Shown: one piece after another, positions 33,068-41,800 of the stretch
Layout: the number at the start of each line of letters is the position of its first letter
Numbering within the stretch: position 1 is the first letter of the stretch
Origin: JAJISK01 sp046759185
GTDB lineage: Archaea; Thermoplasmatota; Thermoplasmata; RBG-16-68-12; JAJISG01
Direction: 5' to 3'
NCBI GenBank assembly: GCA_046759185.1
Contig: JBHIBO010000001.1
Location: 124,001 to 188,000, forward strand
DNA: 64,000 nucleotides
Notes under the pieces: model-generated
Databases searched by the model: none
Told to the model about the DNA's origin: nothing
The model's input: the letters and a program-made list of their open reading frames with translations, nothing else
Position numbers and translations under genes: made by a program

Positions 33068-34292
33068 GGGTCGTCTGGACCTTGGGCCGGTAGCTGCGCA
33101 GCTCCATCAACACGTCGTCTCGGGCAAGAATCCGCTTGACGTCGGGGGCGGAGACGCTGGATTGGATCTCTTTCGTCCGCCCGCCCCGGCCAAAGGACTT
33201 CACCTTTGCGTTGATGAGGCCGAGCATGTCCAACTCGGAGATGAGGTCGGTGACCCGTCGCTGGGTCAACGGGCTCAGGCCCGCCCGGTTGCACAGCTGG
33301 GAGTAGGTGTCGAAGACCTCCCCGGTGGTGAGCTTCGAGATCCCCACCTCCTGTTGCAGAATGATGCCCAGGAGGATGAGCTTCGAGTGCGTAGGCAGGG
33401 ATCGGACCGCTTCGATGACTAGGTCCAACTCGATCTTGTTCTTCGCCCGTTGGACGAGGGACTCGGTAATCTGGGATCGACCCTTCCGGTCGGCCAGCTC
33501 CCCTGCCACGCGAAGGAGGTCGAGGGCCCTCCGGGCGTCCCCATGCTCCTGGGCCGCGAGGGCCGCGATGAGGGAGACGACCCCGTTCTCGATAACGCCG
33601 GAATCGAAGGCAAGCTGGGCCCGCTGCTCGAGGATGTCGCGAAGCTCCTGGGCGTTGTAGGGCGGGAAGACCATTTTCTCATCACTAAGGCGACTCTTGA
33701 CCCGGGGATCGAGGAACTCCGTGAACTTCAGGTCGTTGGAGATGCCGATGAGGCTGACCTTGGCTTGGTCCAGGTCGTCGTTGATCTTGGTGAGGTGGTA
33801 CAGCACATCGTCCCCGCTCTTGTACACCAGCTTGTCGATCTCGTCGAGGCAGACGACGACGACACGGGGCGCCTCGTCGATCTTCCCGCGGAGGAGGTTG
33901 TACACCCGTTCCGTGGAGAGGCCGGTGAACGGGATGCGCTCGTCGAAGTCTCGAATGAACCGGTTCCCCACGTTCTGGAAGACTCCGTAGGGCGTGTCCA
34001 CGATCTCGCAGTTGATGTAGAAGTACTCCACCCGGTCCTCGAGATCGGCCCGCCGGAACTCGTTCCCCACGTACTTCACGACGGCGGTCTTCCCCGTGCC
34101 CGTCTTCCCGAAGATCATCACATTGGAGGGCATCTCACCCCGGAGCGCCGTCGCCAGGACCGAGGCCAGCTGGTTGATCTGCCGCTCCCGGTGCGGCAGG
34201 CTGTCGGGAATGTACGAGGGGCGCAGGACATCCCGGTTCTCCCGGAAGATGGATTTCGTGCTGAGGTAGGGTTGGAAGATGTTCCCTTCCAT
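33060..34292 (-). CDS. cdc6: Orc1/Cdc6 replication initiator
   Basis: 410 residues. The AAA+ part has Walker A FGKTGTGKTAVV, Walker B VVVCLDEIDKL, sensor-1 LIGISNDL, and sensor-2 helix (GDARRALDLLRVAGELAD). The C-terminal winged helix carries the origin-binding wing (GRGGRTKEIQ). It binds origin recognition boxes and loads MCM, which is also in the window. It is the only copy here; an origin is often next to such a gene, but I could not find classical ORB repeats in the 140-nt upstream region. The start is ATG 34292. No clean TATA box is visible upstream. Confidence 0.96.
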   Translation of the reverse strand: MEGNIFQPYLSTKSIFRENRDVLRPSYIPDSLPHRERQINQLASVLATALRGEMPSNVMIFGKTGTGKTAVVKYVGNEFRRADLEDRVEYFYINCEIVDTPYGVFQNVGNRFIRDFDERIPFTGLSTERVYNLLRGKIDEAPRVVVVCLDEIDKLVYKSGDDVLYHLTKINDDLDQAKVSLIGISNDLKFTEFLDPRVKSRLSDEKMVFPPYNAQELRDILEQRAQLAFDSGVIENGVVSLIAALAAQEHGDARRALDLLRVAGELADRKGRSQITESLVQRAKNKIELDLVIEAVRSLPTHSKLILLGIILQQEVGISKLTTGEVFDTYSQLCNRAGLSPLTQRRVTDLISELDMLGLINAKVKSFGRGGRTKEIQSSVSAPDVKRILARDDVLMELRSYRPKVQTTLI

Positions 34293-34363
34293 GAAGGACT
34301 CCCCCGAGAAGGCGGCTCCCCCGGAAGCCCGCCCCTTGGACCGACCGCATAGCCCCTGTCTCT

Positions 34364-34393
34364 ACAAAAGGCTTTGTTTCGGCGGCTGCCGAA
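34364..34393. promoter_or_regulatory. Two adjacent hairpins between nadE and cdc6
   Basis: ACAAA-AGGC-TTTGT (34364-34377) and TTCGGC-GGCT-GCCGAA (34378-34393) are perfect, directly adjoining inverted repeats. They lie after the nadE stop and 72 nt before the cdc6 start. They could be a nadE terminator, a cdc6 leader structure, or binding sites. Confidence 0.35.
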
Positions 34394-34434
34394 CGACTTT
34401 CTTGGACGGCTTGATGGGATTGGATGGCGGCGAA

Positions 34435-36465
34435 TTACTCCCGCCAATCCAGGCCGAAAGTCCGGATGCCTACCTTGGGGATGAGGGGCATTCTCCGCTT
34501 GTGGACCGAGCGACGTACGGTGGCGTCCACCCCCTCAACCGTCTTCTCTGGCAAGCCGGTCCGGTCGGCAATCTCGCTTAGGGACATCTCCAGCTCGAGG
34601 CCGAGAAGGATTCGATCAAGGTCCTCGTAGGCGATCCCAAGCTCCTTCTCGTCACTTTGCCCTTCCCACAGCCCTGCCGACGGAACCTTCTCGAGGATGG
34701 CAGGCGGGACGCCGAGATGAGGCGCCATCTCGCGAATTTGGGTCTTGTAGAGGTCGCCGAGGGGGAGGAAATCGGAACCCCCATCGCCGAATTTGGTGTT
34801 CCCACAGAACACAGTCTTGCCGTTCCGCTCAACGAGGAGATTCTCGTATCGTGGGACGGACGGACACCATACCTTGCCCATGTAAGAGACTCGCCGCATA
34901 TTTATGGGCCTAAACGTCAACGTTCTCGACTTTCTCCCCATGCGAACCTCGTAGCACGCCTGAGATCGAATGATCTTACCCTTGTATTCGGTAGTCTTGG
35001 GAGGTCGGAGCCTAGCCCAAGCGTGGATCCCCAGTTTGGCACAGAGCTCAATCATCTGATATGCCAGGCGGGGGGAGATAGTGTTGTAGGCTGACCCATC
35101 GGCATTGCCGTCGCTTTCCATGAGACCTATGAAGAGGTATCGGAGCTGGCTCGCGGGGAGCTTCATCACCCAAGGAGGAATGCACTTATTTCTCGCTCCC
35201 AACCCGCACTCCAAGAAGGCCGCCGACAGCGCCCTATTGGTAAACCCAACCATTGTGGGGGCGCTGACAGGATGGATATCGTATCTGCGCAGGATTCCGA
35301 TCAAAGGCCGACGTGACCGGTTTCGTTCGGATGATGCAATCCAGATTCGAGCTCTCTCGTACGTCTTCATGTAGGTGGGGCCATCAGGGAGTGCTGCGAA
35401 GCGGCCGTCTGGGGTACGGAACCGCTGATATTCCGCTGCAGTTAAGGCTGACTTGACTGGCACGGTGACCCGGTTCAAGTCGTTCGTACCGTCGCCTATG
35501 AACAGACCCATAAGGTGCAAGAAATCGGGAGTGGCCATCTTGACAGGTGGATTCGAATTCGGGGAAAGAACGCTGGATCCCAGGAACGCTGCAGTGTCGA
35601 TAACTGGAGAGGCCTCCGCCTCACCGTCCCAGGCCTCGGGAATTGGTATTGATGTCACGCCCCCGTTGAGCCGGCTCTCCGCGGTTTCGAATCCAAGAGG
35701 CCCTCTTCCGTGGTACCGCGAGATTAGCAGGCGATGATTCGGCGTCACCAAGAGGTCGAGTCGCCTGTGCTTGATGTGCAACATTTCGCCACGATACGGG
35801 AAGACGTGGACGGCCTGGATCGGTCTTTCGAGGACTTTCTTAGTTCCAAGGTCCATCGAGAAAACGGTGTCGCCTGGTCGGAGGTCAGCATACGATACAG
35901 GGCCGTTGGGCGTCATCGCGCGTGTCTTCGAATCATAGCAGAAATAGCCCGTAAGAAGCTCGGATTTGTTTCCCGTCCCAATCACGAGCCGGTGCTCACC
36001 GTGCGCAACTTGGTAGAGGGTAATCATCCGTACGCGTGCATGTACGTTTCCTGCACCCACTAGATCCTGAGGTGCGATTGCGAGATGTTGGGTGACGCTC
36101 TGCGTCATCGGACCAATCCGAACGGATCGAAAGTTGATGCCCAGCGCTCCCGCCCAACTTCTTGCATCTTTCTCATCCTGTGATTCCTTAGCCTCAAGAG
36201 GCATTGCCAGCCCGAGGACGTTTGTCGGCCCAATTGCCTCGGCACAGAGTTTGGCAACAACCGACGAATCGAGGCCGCCGCTCATCCCGAGAACGACCCC
36301 CACTCGTCCGCTTTCCTCCCAATGGTGTCGGAGGAAGGACTGAATGATGAGGACCTGGTCTTCCCGGAAAGATGGCCGCAAGGCCATGGAATCTTCATTG
36401 TCCACCGAGTACATAGCTTGGGGCGCATCCTGCGGGCGGAGGCCCTCGGTTTCTCGCTTCTCCAA
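34435..36465 (-). CDS. nadE: NH3-dependent NAD+ synthetase interrupted by an intein
   Basis: 676 residues precursor. Exteins total about 295 residues: residues 1-175 with the PP-loop GMSGGLDSSVVAK, and 557-676 (TKFGDGGSDFLPLGDLYKTQ). Together they give the full NadE chain that amidates deamido-NAD with ammonia. The intein interrupts the NKSELLTGYF/TKFGDGG junction, inside the highly conserved substrate-binding region, a typical intein site. The first ATGs are at 36414 and 36387; TTG 36465 matches the start expected from the TATA box at 36486-36495, which it shares with valS. The tail of the C-extein (Arg/Lys-rich) is normal for the family. Confidence 0.92.
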   Translation of the reverse strand: MEKRETEGLRPQDAPQAMYSVDNEDSMALRPSFREDQVLIIQSFLRHHWEESGRVGVVLGMSGGLDSSVVAKLCAEAIGPTNVLGLAMPLEAKESQDEKDARSWAGALGINFRSVRIGPMTQSVTQHLAIAPQDLVGAGNVHARVRMITLYQVAHGEHRLVIGTGNKSELLTGYFCYDSKTRAMTPNGPVSYADLRPGDTVFSMDLGTKKVLERPIQAVHVFPYRGEMLHIKHRRLDLLVTPNHRLLISRYHGRGPLGFETAESRLNGGVTSIPIPEAWDGEAEASPVIDTAAFLGSSVLSPNSNPPVKMATPDFLHLMGLFIGDGTNDLNRVTVPVKSALTAAEYQRFRTPDGRFAALPDGPTYMKTYERARIWIASSERNRSRRPLIGILRRYDIHPVSAPTMVGFTNRALSAAFLECGLGARNKCIPPWVMKLPASQLRYLFIGLMESDGNADGSAYNTISPRLAYQMIELCAKLGIHAWARLRPPKTTEYKGKIIRSQACYEVRMGRKSRTLTFRPINMRRVSYMGKVWCPSVPRYENLLVERNGKTVFCGNTKFGDGGSDFLPLGDLYKTQIREMAPHLGVPPAILEKVPSAGLWEGQSDEKELGIAYEDLDRILLGLELEMSLSEIADRTGLPEKTVEGVDATVRRSVHKRRMPLIPKVGIRTFGLDWRE
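34798..35940 (-). mobile_element. Intein in NadE with LAGLIDADG homing endonuclease
   Basis: 381 residues (176-556 of the precursor). It starts with Cys (CYDSKTRAMTPNG), has the block B TPNHRLLI motif, two LAGLIDADG-like motifs (LMGLFIGDG and LFIGLMESDG), and ends with a block F/G sequence (ENLLVERNGKTVFCGN) before Thr+1 of the C-extein. The penultimate residue is Gly rather than the usual His, and the +1 nucleophile is Thr, so splicing efficiency could differ from standard inteins. The region preserves the reading frame over its whole length, so it is probably active. Confidence 0.93.
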
Positions 36466-36485
36466 TCTGACACCCGCCGCGCAGT

Positions 36486-36496
36486 CCTTTTAACAA
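36486..36496. promoter_or_regulatory. Shared AT-rich promoter element of nadE and valS
   Basis: TTTTAACAAAA: the plus strand gives a TATA box about 30 nt before the valS ATG (36521), and the minus strand gives TTGTTAAAA about 25 nt before the TTG at 36465. Both divergent genes could be initiated from this element. Confidence 0.45.
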
Positions 36497-36520
36497 AAGA
36501 GGGGATGAAAGGGCCGCATC

Positions 36521-38833
36521 ATGGCCAAGCCCACTCTCAAGGGCAAGCGATGGGAGCCCGCGAGGGAAGAAGAGCTCCTTCAGACCTGGGAGCCGGATCT
36601 GTACCGGTTCGACAAGGACAGCGGGAAACCGATCTTCACCATCGACACGCCCCCTCCCTATCCGTCCGGGATGAGCTGGCACATCGGAGCCGTGGCCAGC
36701 TACTCCCTCATCGACATGATCGGCCGAAGCCTTCGCATGCGAGGGTTCGAGGTTCTCTTCCCCTTCGGTTTGGATCGAAACGGCATCAACATTGAGCGCG
36801 TCGTCGAGAAGAAGTACAGCAAACCCCTCTACGAATGGGATCGTCAGGAGTTCATTGACCTCTGCCGGAAGGAGGTCGACCGACAATCGCAGGTCTACTT
36901 GGAGACCGCGCACCGCATCGGCTTTTCGGCCGACTTCGACGACCACTACTACGAGACGGACTCCCCCGAGTACCGCGCGATGTCCCAGGGGGTCTTCATC
37001 GAGCTCTTCAAGCGGGGCTATTTCTATCGAGATCTCCGACCCACGTTCTACTGCCCCGGTGACCGGACGGCCGTCGCGGAAGCAGACATCGAGTACGAGT
37101 TCCGGCCTTCCAAGCTCGTCCACATCACCTTCCAAGGCAAAGACGGGGAGGGGGTCACGATCGCCACCACGCGTCCGGAGCTCCTCTTTGCCTGCGACGC
37201 CGTGGTCGTGCACCCGGACGACGAGCGCTACACCGAGCTTCACGGCGCCACCCTTCTGGTGCCTCCCGCAGGGAAGGAGGTCAAGGTCTACCCGCACCCC
37301 GCCGCCGACCCGGACTTCGGGACAGGAGCCGCCATGATCTGCTCCTACGGCGACACGACGGACATCCAGCTCTTCCGCGAACTCAGGCTGACGCCCGTGG
37401 CGGCCATTGACGAGGAGGGGCGGATGACGGGGGAGGCAGGGTCTTACGAGGGCATGACGGTGGTCGAGGCCCGGGAAGCCATCACGGCCGATCTGGAGAA
37501 TCAGGGAGTCCTCGAGAAGGTCGAGGAGATCGCCCACAAGACCCCCGTCTGCGGCCGGTCGGGAGACGCCATCGAATTCGTACAGACGGAGGACTGGTAC
37601 ATGCGGCAGCTCGACGTTCTCCCCGAGCTTCGACGACTTGCGGGAGAGATGGAGTTCCACCCGAGCCGACACCGCCAGCTCCTTCTGGACTGGATGAACG
37701 CGCTCACCATCGACTGGCCCGTAGGGAGGCGACGCTACTATCACACGGAGATCCCCCTCTGGTACTGCGAGGGATGTGGCGAGGTTCTCGCCCCGGAACC
37801 CGGTCCCTACTACCAGCCCTGGAAGGATCCGGCGCCCTTCGAAAGCTGCCCGCACTGTGGGGGAGCCGAGTTCCGGGGAGAGGAGGGCGTTTTCGACACC
37901 TGGATGGATTCCAGCAACAGCAACCTCGTGGCCACCCTGTACCAGCGCGATGACGCGTTTTTCAAGGCCCACTTCCCGGCATCCCTGCGGCCGCAGGGGC
38001 GGGACATCGTTCGGAACTGGTTGTACTACACGCTCCTCAAGAGCTACCGTTTCCTCGACCAGAAGCCCTTCGAGCATGTATTCATACACGGCATGGGATT
38101 GGACAAGCTGGGCCGGGCGATGCACGACAGCCTGGGAAACGTCATCGAGCCGGGCCCCATCTTCGAGAAGCACGGGGTGGACGCGTTTCGTTTCTGGGCC
38201 GCAAGCGAGACGAACGTGGGCGAGGACTTCCGGGTCTCGGAGACCCGAATCGGTGGGGCCAAGAAGTTCCTCTCGAAACTCTGGAACGTGGCCCGCTTCA
38301 TCTCGGCGTTTCCGGAGGGGGAGGCGGAGGAGCTGTCTCCTACGGATCGATGGGTCCTCTCGGAGCTCAACGCCCTCATCGAAGAGGCCCGAGCCGGCTA
38401 TGCGGATTTCAACTTCTTCGTGCCCTCGAACCGAGTCCGGGACTTCTTGCGGAATCTCTTCGCACCTCATTACCTGGAGATGGTCAAGCACCGGGCCTAC
38501 GAGGGGGATGCGGCATCCTTGTACGTCCTCCATCGGGTCCTGCGCGACCTTCTCCGCCTCCTGGCGCCGATCTGCCCCTTGATCACCGACGTTATTTGGC
38601 GTGAGCTGTACGGCGCGTCCGTTCACCGGGAGTCGCTTCCGGAGGTCCAGGAAGCGTGGTGGAGCGAGCTGCAGGCCCTCACCCCCGCCCTGGTGGAGTT
38701 CAACTCATCGGTTTGGAAGGAGAAAAAGGACCGTGGCCTTGCCCTGCGCGACGAGCTTCCCGGCGTCGCGCTTCCTGAGGAACTGACTCCTTTTGCGGAG
38801 GACTTATCGCGCATGCACGGCATTGGGGAATAG
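36521..38833 (+). CDS. valS: Valyl-tRNA synthetase
   Basis: 770 residues. The class I core begins IDTPPPYPSGMSWHIGAVASYS, the HIGH-equivalent being HIGA. The editing domain (CP1) includes TIATTRPELLFACDAVVVHPDD and GTGAAMIC; the DTWMDSSNSN segment of ValRS/IleRS is present; the anticodon-binding domain is helical. A zinc-type CEGCG...CPHCGG lies before DTWMDSS. The KMSKS position reads KLGRAMHDSLGNVI, lacking both lysines of the usual motif, an unusual variation. The chain is shorter than many ValRS (850-950). ATG 36521 has a TATA box about 30 nt upstream. Confidence 0.9.
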   Translation: MAKPTLKGKRWEPAREEELLQTWEPDLYRFDKDSGKPIFTIDTPPPYPSGMSWHIGAVASYSLIDMIGRSLRMRGFEVLFPFGLDRNGINIERVVEKKYSKPLYEWDRQEFIDLCRKEVDRQSQVYLETAHRIGFSADFDDHYYETDSPEYRAMSQGVFIELFKRGYFYRDLRPTFYCPGDRTAVAEADIEYEFRPSKLVHITFQGKDGEGVTIATTRPELLFACDAVVVHPDDERYTELHGATLLVPPAGKEVKVYPHPAADPDFGTGAAMICSYGDTTDIQLFRELRLTPVAAIDEEGRMTGEAGSYEGMTVVEAREAITADLENQGVLEKVEEIAHKTPVCGRSGDAIEFVQTEDWYMRQLDVLPELRRLAGEMEFHPSRHRQLLLDWMNALTIDWPVGRRRYYHTEIPLWYCEGCGEVLAPEPGPYYQPWKDPAPFESCPHCGGAEFRGEEGVFDTWMDSSNSNLVATLYQRDDAFFKAHFPASLRPQGRDIVRNWLYYTLLKSYRFLDQKPFEHVFIHGMGLDKLGRAMHDSLGNVIEPGPIFEKHGVDAFRFWAASETNVGEDFRVSETRIGGAKKFLSKLWNVARFISAFPEGEAEELSPTDRWVLSELNALIEEARAGYADFNFFVPSNRVRDFLRNLFAPHYLEMVKHRAYEGDAASLYVLHRVLRDLLRLLAPICPLITDVIWRELYGASVHRESLPEVQEAWWSELQALTPALVEFNSSVWKEKKDRGLALRDELPGVALPEELTPFAEDLSRMHGIGE

Positions 38834-38835
38834 CC

Positions 38836-39513
38836 TTGCGAGCGACGCGGGTTCTCCTCGTTCCGTTGTTCGGCATCCTTGTCCTGGCGAGCCTTGCTGC
38901 TGCCACTCACCTGCCGGACCATCGTTACCACGTCCACGGGAGCGTGGTGGATGATCTGGGGATGCCCGCGATGTTTGTCCGGGTGGAGGTCCAGGACCTG
39001 ACCGATCCCACCGTTCCTGTTGCCGTCGGGTCGACCGGGTTCGGCGGTGGCTACGATGTCCTTCTCCACCTTCATAACCACAACGTCGGGGACCAGGTCC
39101 GCGTGACCCTTGCGGGGCAAAGCACCGTGATCAACGCCCTCTTTGACTCCAACGAGAGAACGATGGAGCGATTCTCACCAAGCTTGCCCTTCACGATTCC
39201 GGCCGGGGCGAACATCGTGCCGTACCTCCTGATCGCCCTCGCCATTGCGGTGCCGGTCGTCCTGGTCATCCGCCGCTACGCCCCTCCGCTCCGAGGGCCC
39301 CGCTCCCGGGCGAAGCCAGGTATTGACAGTATCCCTGGCATTGGCAAGGCCCGCGAGAAGGAGCTGAGGGCCGTGGGCATCAACAACCTCGAGAGACTCG
39401 CAGACGCGGAAGCCACGGACATCGCGGACCGCACTAGCTTCAGTCTGAAGGAGGCGAAACGGGTTGTTCGGCGGGCGAGGGCTCTGGTCGAGGATGGGGG
39501 ACCCTCGGCCTAG
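38836..39513 (+). CDS. Membrane protein with beta ectodomain and cytoplasmic helix-hairpin-helix domain
   Basis: 225 residues, TTG start 2 nt after the valS stop. An N-terminal signal (VLLVPLFGILVLASLAAA) precedes a beta-rich exterior domain (about 30-110; VHGSVVDDLGMPAMFVRVEV, TGFGGGYDVLL) resembling carboxypeptidase-regulatory/Ig-like domains. One transmembrane helix (IVPYLLIALAIAVPVVLVI, about 127-145) is followed by a basic linker and a cytoplasmic helix-hairpin-helix (IDSIPGIGKAREKELRAVGINNLERLADAE, about 163-192) of the type seen in DNA-binding proteins. A membrane-tethered DNA or protein contact is possible; the function is unknown. The 3' end overlaps the DRG gene by 4 nt. Confidence 0.75.
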   Translation: MRATRVLLVPLFGILVLASLAAATHLPDHRYHVHGSVVDDLGMPAMFVRVEVQDLTDPTVPVAVGSTGFGGGYDVLLHLHNHNVGDQVRVTLAGQSTVINALFDSNERTMERFSPSLPFTIPAGANIVPYLLIALAIAVPVVLVIRRYAPPLRGPRSRAKPGIDSIPGIGKAREKELRAVGINNLERLADAEATDIADRTSFSLKEAKRVVRRARALVEDGGPSA

Positions 39514-40610
39514 CCCGGCCGCGTCACGATGGAGATGACATCCCCATCCTGGAGCGTGTGATCCATCCCCACGCGCTGACCTTGGAAGCGTGCACTGGAG
39601 CCCCGCACTTCGGCGTACCGGAACCTTTCCACGAAGCCTCTGTGCAACAGGCGACAGACGTCCTCCACGGTCGCCCCAGACCGGAGAATGACAGGCTCGT
39701 CTGAGATGTCGCGCTTACCGCGGGGCTTCAGGTACACGCGGATGAAGGAGAGCCGTCCGTAGACGGTCTCAATGAGGGCCTCCACCCCCGACTCCTCCTT
39801 AGCGGAAATGGGCATGACGGCCCATTCTCGCAGGTCCTCCTGGATGTGGGCGAGGGTCGCCTCCCCGACGAGATCGATTTTGTTCAAGACAAGGAGCGCT
39901 GGGAGGTACACGCGGTTGCCGGCGAAGTGGTCCACGAGCCGTTCAAGAGTCAGGTCCTCCTGAACGACGATCTCCCCGTTGAGGAGCCCCCACTCCCTGG
40001 CGACGGCCCGGACCGTGTCCTCGTCGAGGTCGGTCTGTGAAACGGTGAAGCTCACCTTGAGTCCCCCGCGATCGGCCCGGTGGACGGCCACTCTAGGAGG
40101 CGCCTCATTCAGGCGGAGACCGCCCCCCCGGAGTTCCCGCACCAGCGGTTCGGGGTCGGGGCGCTCGACGTCGACCATCAAGAGGGCAAGGTCGGCGATG
40201 CGGGCCTGGGAGAGGACCTCGCGACCGCGGCCGCGCCCCCGGGCGGCCCCTTCGGTTAGGCCAGGAAGGTCCAGGAGTTGAATCTGGGCCCCCCGGTGCG
40301 CGAGGATTCCGGGAACGGCTCGCAGCGTCGTGAAATCGTAGTCCCCCACCTGGCTCGCGGCCTCGGTGATGAGATTCAGGAGGGTACTCTTCCCCACGCT
40401 TGGGTATCCGGCGAGGGCTACCGTGGCATCGCCCGCCTTGCGGAGGCCTGGACCCTCCCGTCGTGACCCTTTGGGGCGAGCGGCCTCTTCCCGGAGTCTC
40501 GCCAGTTTGGCTCGCAGACGACCCAGGTGTTTTTGGGTGGCTTTATTGTACGGCGTGCGGCGAATCTCCTCCTCGATCTCGCGCATGCGCTGCTCCGGGG
40601 TTGCCAACAT
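39510..40610 (-). CDS. DRG-type GTPase (Obg family, TGS domain)
   Basis: 366 residues. An N-terminal helical region (MREIEEEIRRTPYNKATQKHLGRLRAKLARL) is followed by the G domain: G1 AGYPSVGKSTLLN, G2 YDFTTLRAVPG, G3 DLPGL, G4 NKID, and G5 SA(K). A C-terminal TGS domain (about 295-366; RVYLKPRGK...VRGSSARFQGQRVGMDHTLQDGDVISI) completes it. Archaeal DRG proteins are ribosome-associated GTPases of translation; their exact role is not settled. The start is ATG 40610, with an AT-containing box near 40630-40640. Confidence 0.93.
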   Translation of the reverse strand: MLATPEQRMREIEEEIRRTPYNKATQKHLGRLRAKLARLREEAARPKGSRREGPGLRKAGDATVALAGYPSVGKSTLLNLITEAASQVGDYDFTTLRAVPGILAHRGAQIQLLDLPGLTEGAARGRGRGREVLSQARIADLALLMVDVERPDPEPLVRELRGGGLRLNEAPPRVAVHRADRGGLKVSFTVSQTDLDEDTVRAVAREWGLLNGEIVVQEDLTLERLVDHFAGNRVYLPALLVLNKIDLVGEATLAHIQEDLREWAVMPISAKEESGVEALIETVYGRLSFIRVYLKPRGKRDISDEPVILRSGATVEDVCRLLHRGFVERFRYAEVRGSSARFQGQRVGMDHTLQDGDVISIVTRPG

Positions 40611-40669
40611 TCGGCCAAGTCAAGAGACCGGGAAATCGTTATCGCTCGGCCGCGGGAGGAGGGCCGCGT

Positions 40670-41614
40670 CTAGTCGTGGGACGTCTCCGGCAGGATGCGC
40701 GTACCGGCCCTCCCCTCGAGGGCTGGGATGGCCCCCTGCCGATCGACAATGACGGCCAGGCGGCCTCCAGCGTCCAAGAAGTCCACGGCCCCGCGGATTT
40801 TCGGTCCCATGGTCCCCGGGGGGAATTGCCCCTCGAGCAGATGCCCTTCGGCCTCGCGGACCGTGAGTTCCTCCAGGGCCGTCTCCGCATCGCTCCCGAA
40901 GTTCAGGGAGACGTGAGGCACGTCGGTGAGGAGGAGGAGGAGTTCCGCTCCGAGCTCCCTCGCCAGGAGACTGCTGGTGAGGTCCTTGTCCACGACGGCC
41001 TCGATACCGCGAACACCTTCCGTCTCGCGGACGACTGGAACGCCTCCACCCCCCGCCGCGATGACCAGGGGGTTCTCCTCCAGGATGCCTCGAATCTGGG
41101 AGGCGCCCACGACCTCTTGGGGCCACGGAGACGGGACGAGGCGCCGGAACCCCCCGCGCGGGTCCGCAGCCATCGTTGCTCCTTGCCGTTCCAGTTCCTG
41201 CGCCCGTGATTCGGGGACGAGGGGGCCAATCGGCTTCGAAGGGGTGAGAAACTCTGGATCCTTGGGATCCACTGCGACGAGCGTCACCAGCGCGACGGGA
41301 ACCTCTCCCATGTCCTCGTCCGAGGCTTCGAGGAGGGCTGTCTGGAGCGCGTACCCAATCTGTGCCTGGGACTGGGCAACCAGCACATCCAGGGGACTCG
41401 CCGGCACCTCGACGGAAGCGATCTCATTCTGGGAGAGGATGGCGCCGACCTGGGGTCCGTTGCCGTGAGTCACCACCAGTCGGTACCCCCGCTCGCGAAG
41501 GGCGAGGAGGAGGGGCGTGAGACTTCGGGCCACGGTCAGCTGACCGCCCCACGTCAAGGGTCCGGACGGAGGCGCGATGGCGTTCCCACCTAGGGCCACA
41601 ACTGCAAGCTTCAT
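40670..41614 (-). CDS. arcC: Carbamate kinase
   Basis: 314 residues. The amino acid kinase fold is clear: VALGGNAI at the N-terminus, THGNGPQVGAILSQNE, AQSQAQIGYALQTAL, the acidic segment around AAGGGGVPVV, and VDKDLTSSLLARELGAELLLLLTDV. It produces ATP from ADP and carbamoyl phosphate or the reverse. The gene stands alone without arginine deiminase or OTC neighbours. A short hairpin (GGAGC-TGT-GCTCC) lies between TATA and ATG and includes the GGAG that could serve as Shine-Dalgarno. The TATA-like GTTTAATAG is at 41650-41658. Confidence 0.93.
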   Translation of the reverse strand: MKLAVVALGGNAIAPPSGPLTWGGQLTVARSLTPLLLALRERGYRLVVTHGNGPQVGAILSQNEIASVEVPASPLDVLVAQSQAQIGYALQTALLEASDEDMGEVPVALVTLVAVDPKDPEFLTPSKPIGPLVPESRAQELERQGATMAADPRGGFRRLVPSPWPQEVVGASQIRGILEENPLVIAAGGGGVPVVRETEGVRGIEAVVDKDLTSSLLARELGAELLLLLTDVPHVSLNFGSDAETALEELTVREAEGHLLEGQFPPGTMGPKIRGAVDFLDAGGRLAVIVDRQGAIPALEGRAGTRILPETSHD

Positions 41615-41800
41615 GGGAGCACAGCTCCTCGTTCAGCGGCCGGCCCTATTAAACGGTCCCCCAGGCTCCGCGCTCGGCGACTTTCGGCCACCTCCCCCTC
41701 GGTCGCCTTTATACTACTCTTCCCCGCGAAAGGCGCTTGACGAGCATCTCCAAAGTCTTAAGTGGGGGCCTCTGATACGGCGGCCGTCGGAAGGGATGGC

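Noticed and set aside
35685..35694. TTTCGAATCC, resembling a tRNA T-arm
   Set aside because: It lies inside the NadE intein coding region and no cloverleaf is possible.
36395..38626. Long minus-strand open frame (743 codons) opposite valS
   Set aside because: Antisense of the valyl-tRNA synthetase gene; no domain or promoter of its own.
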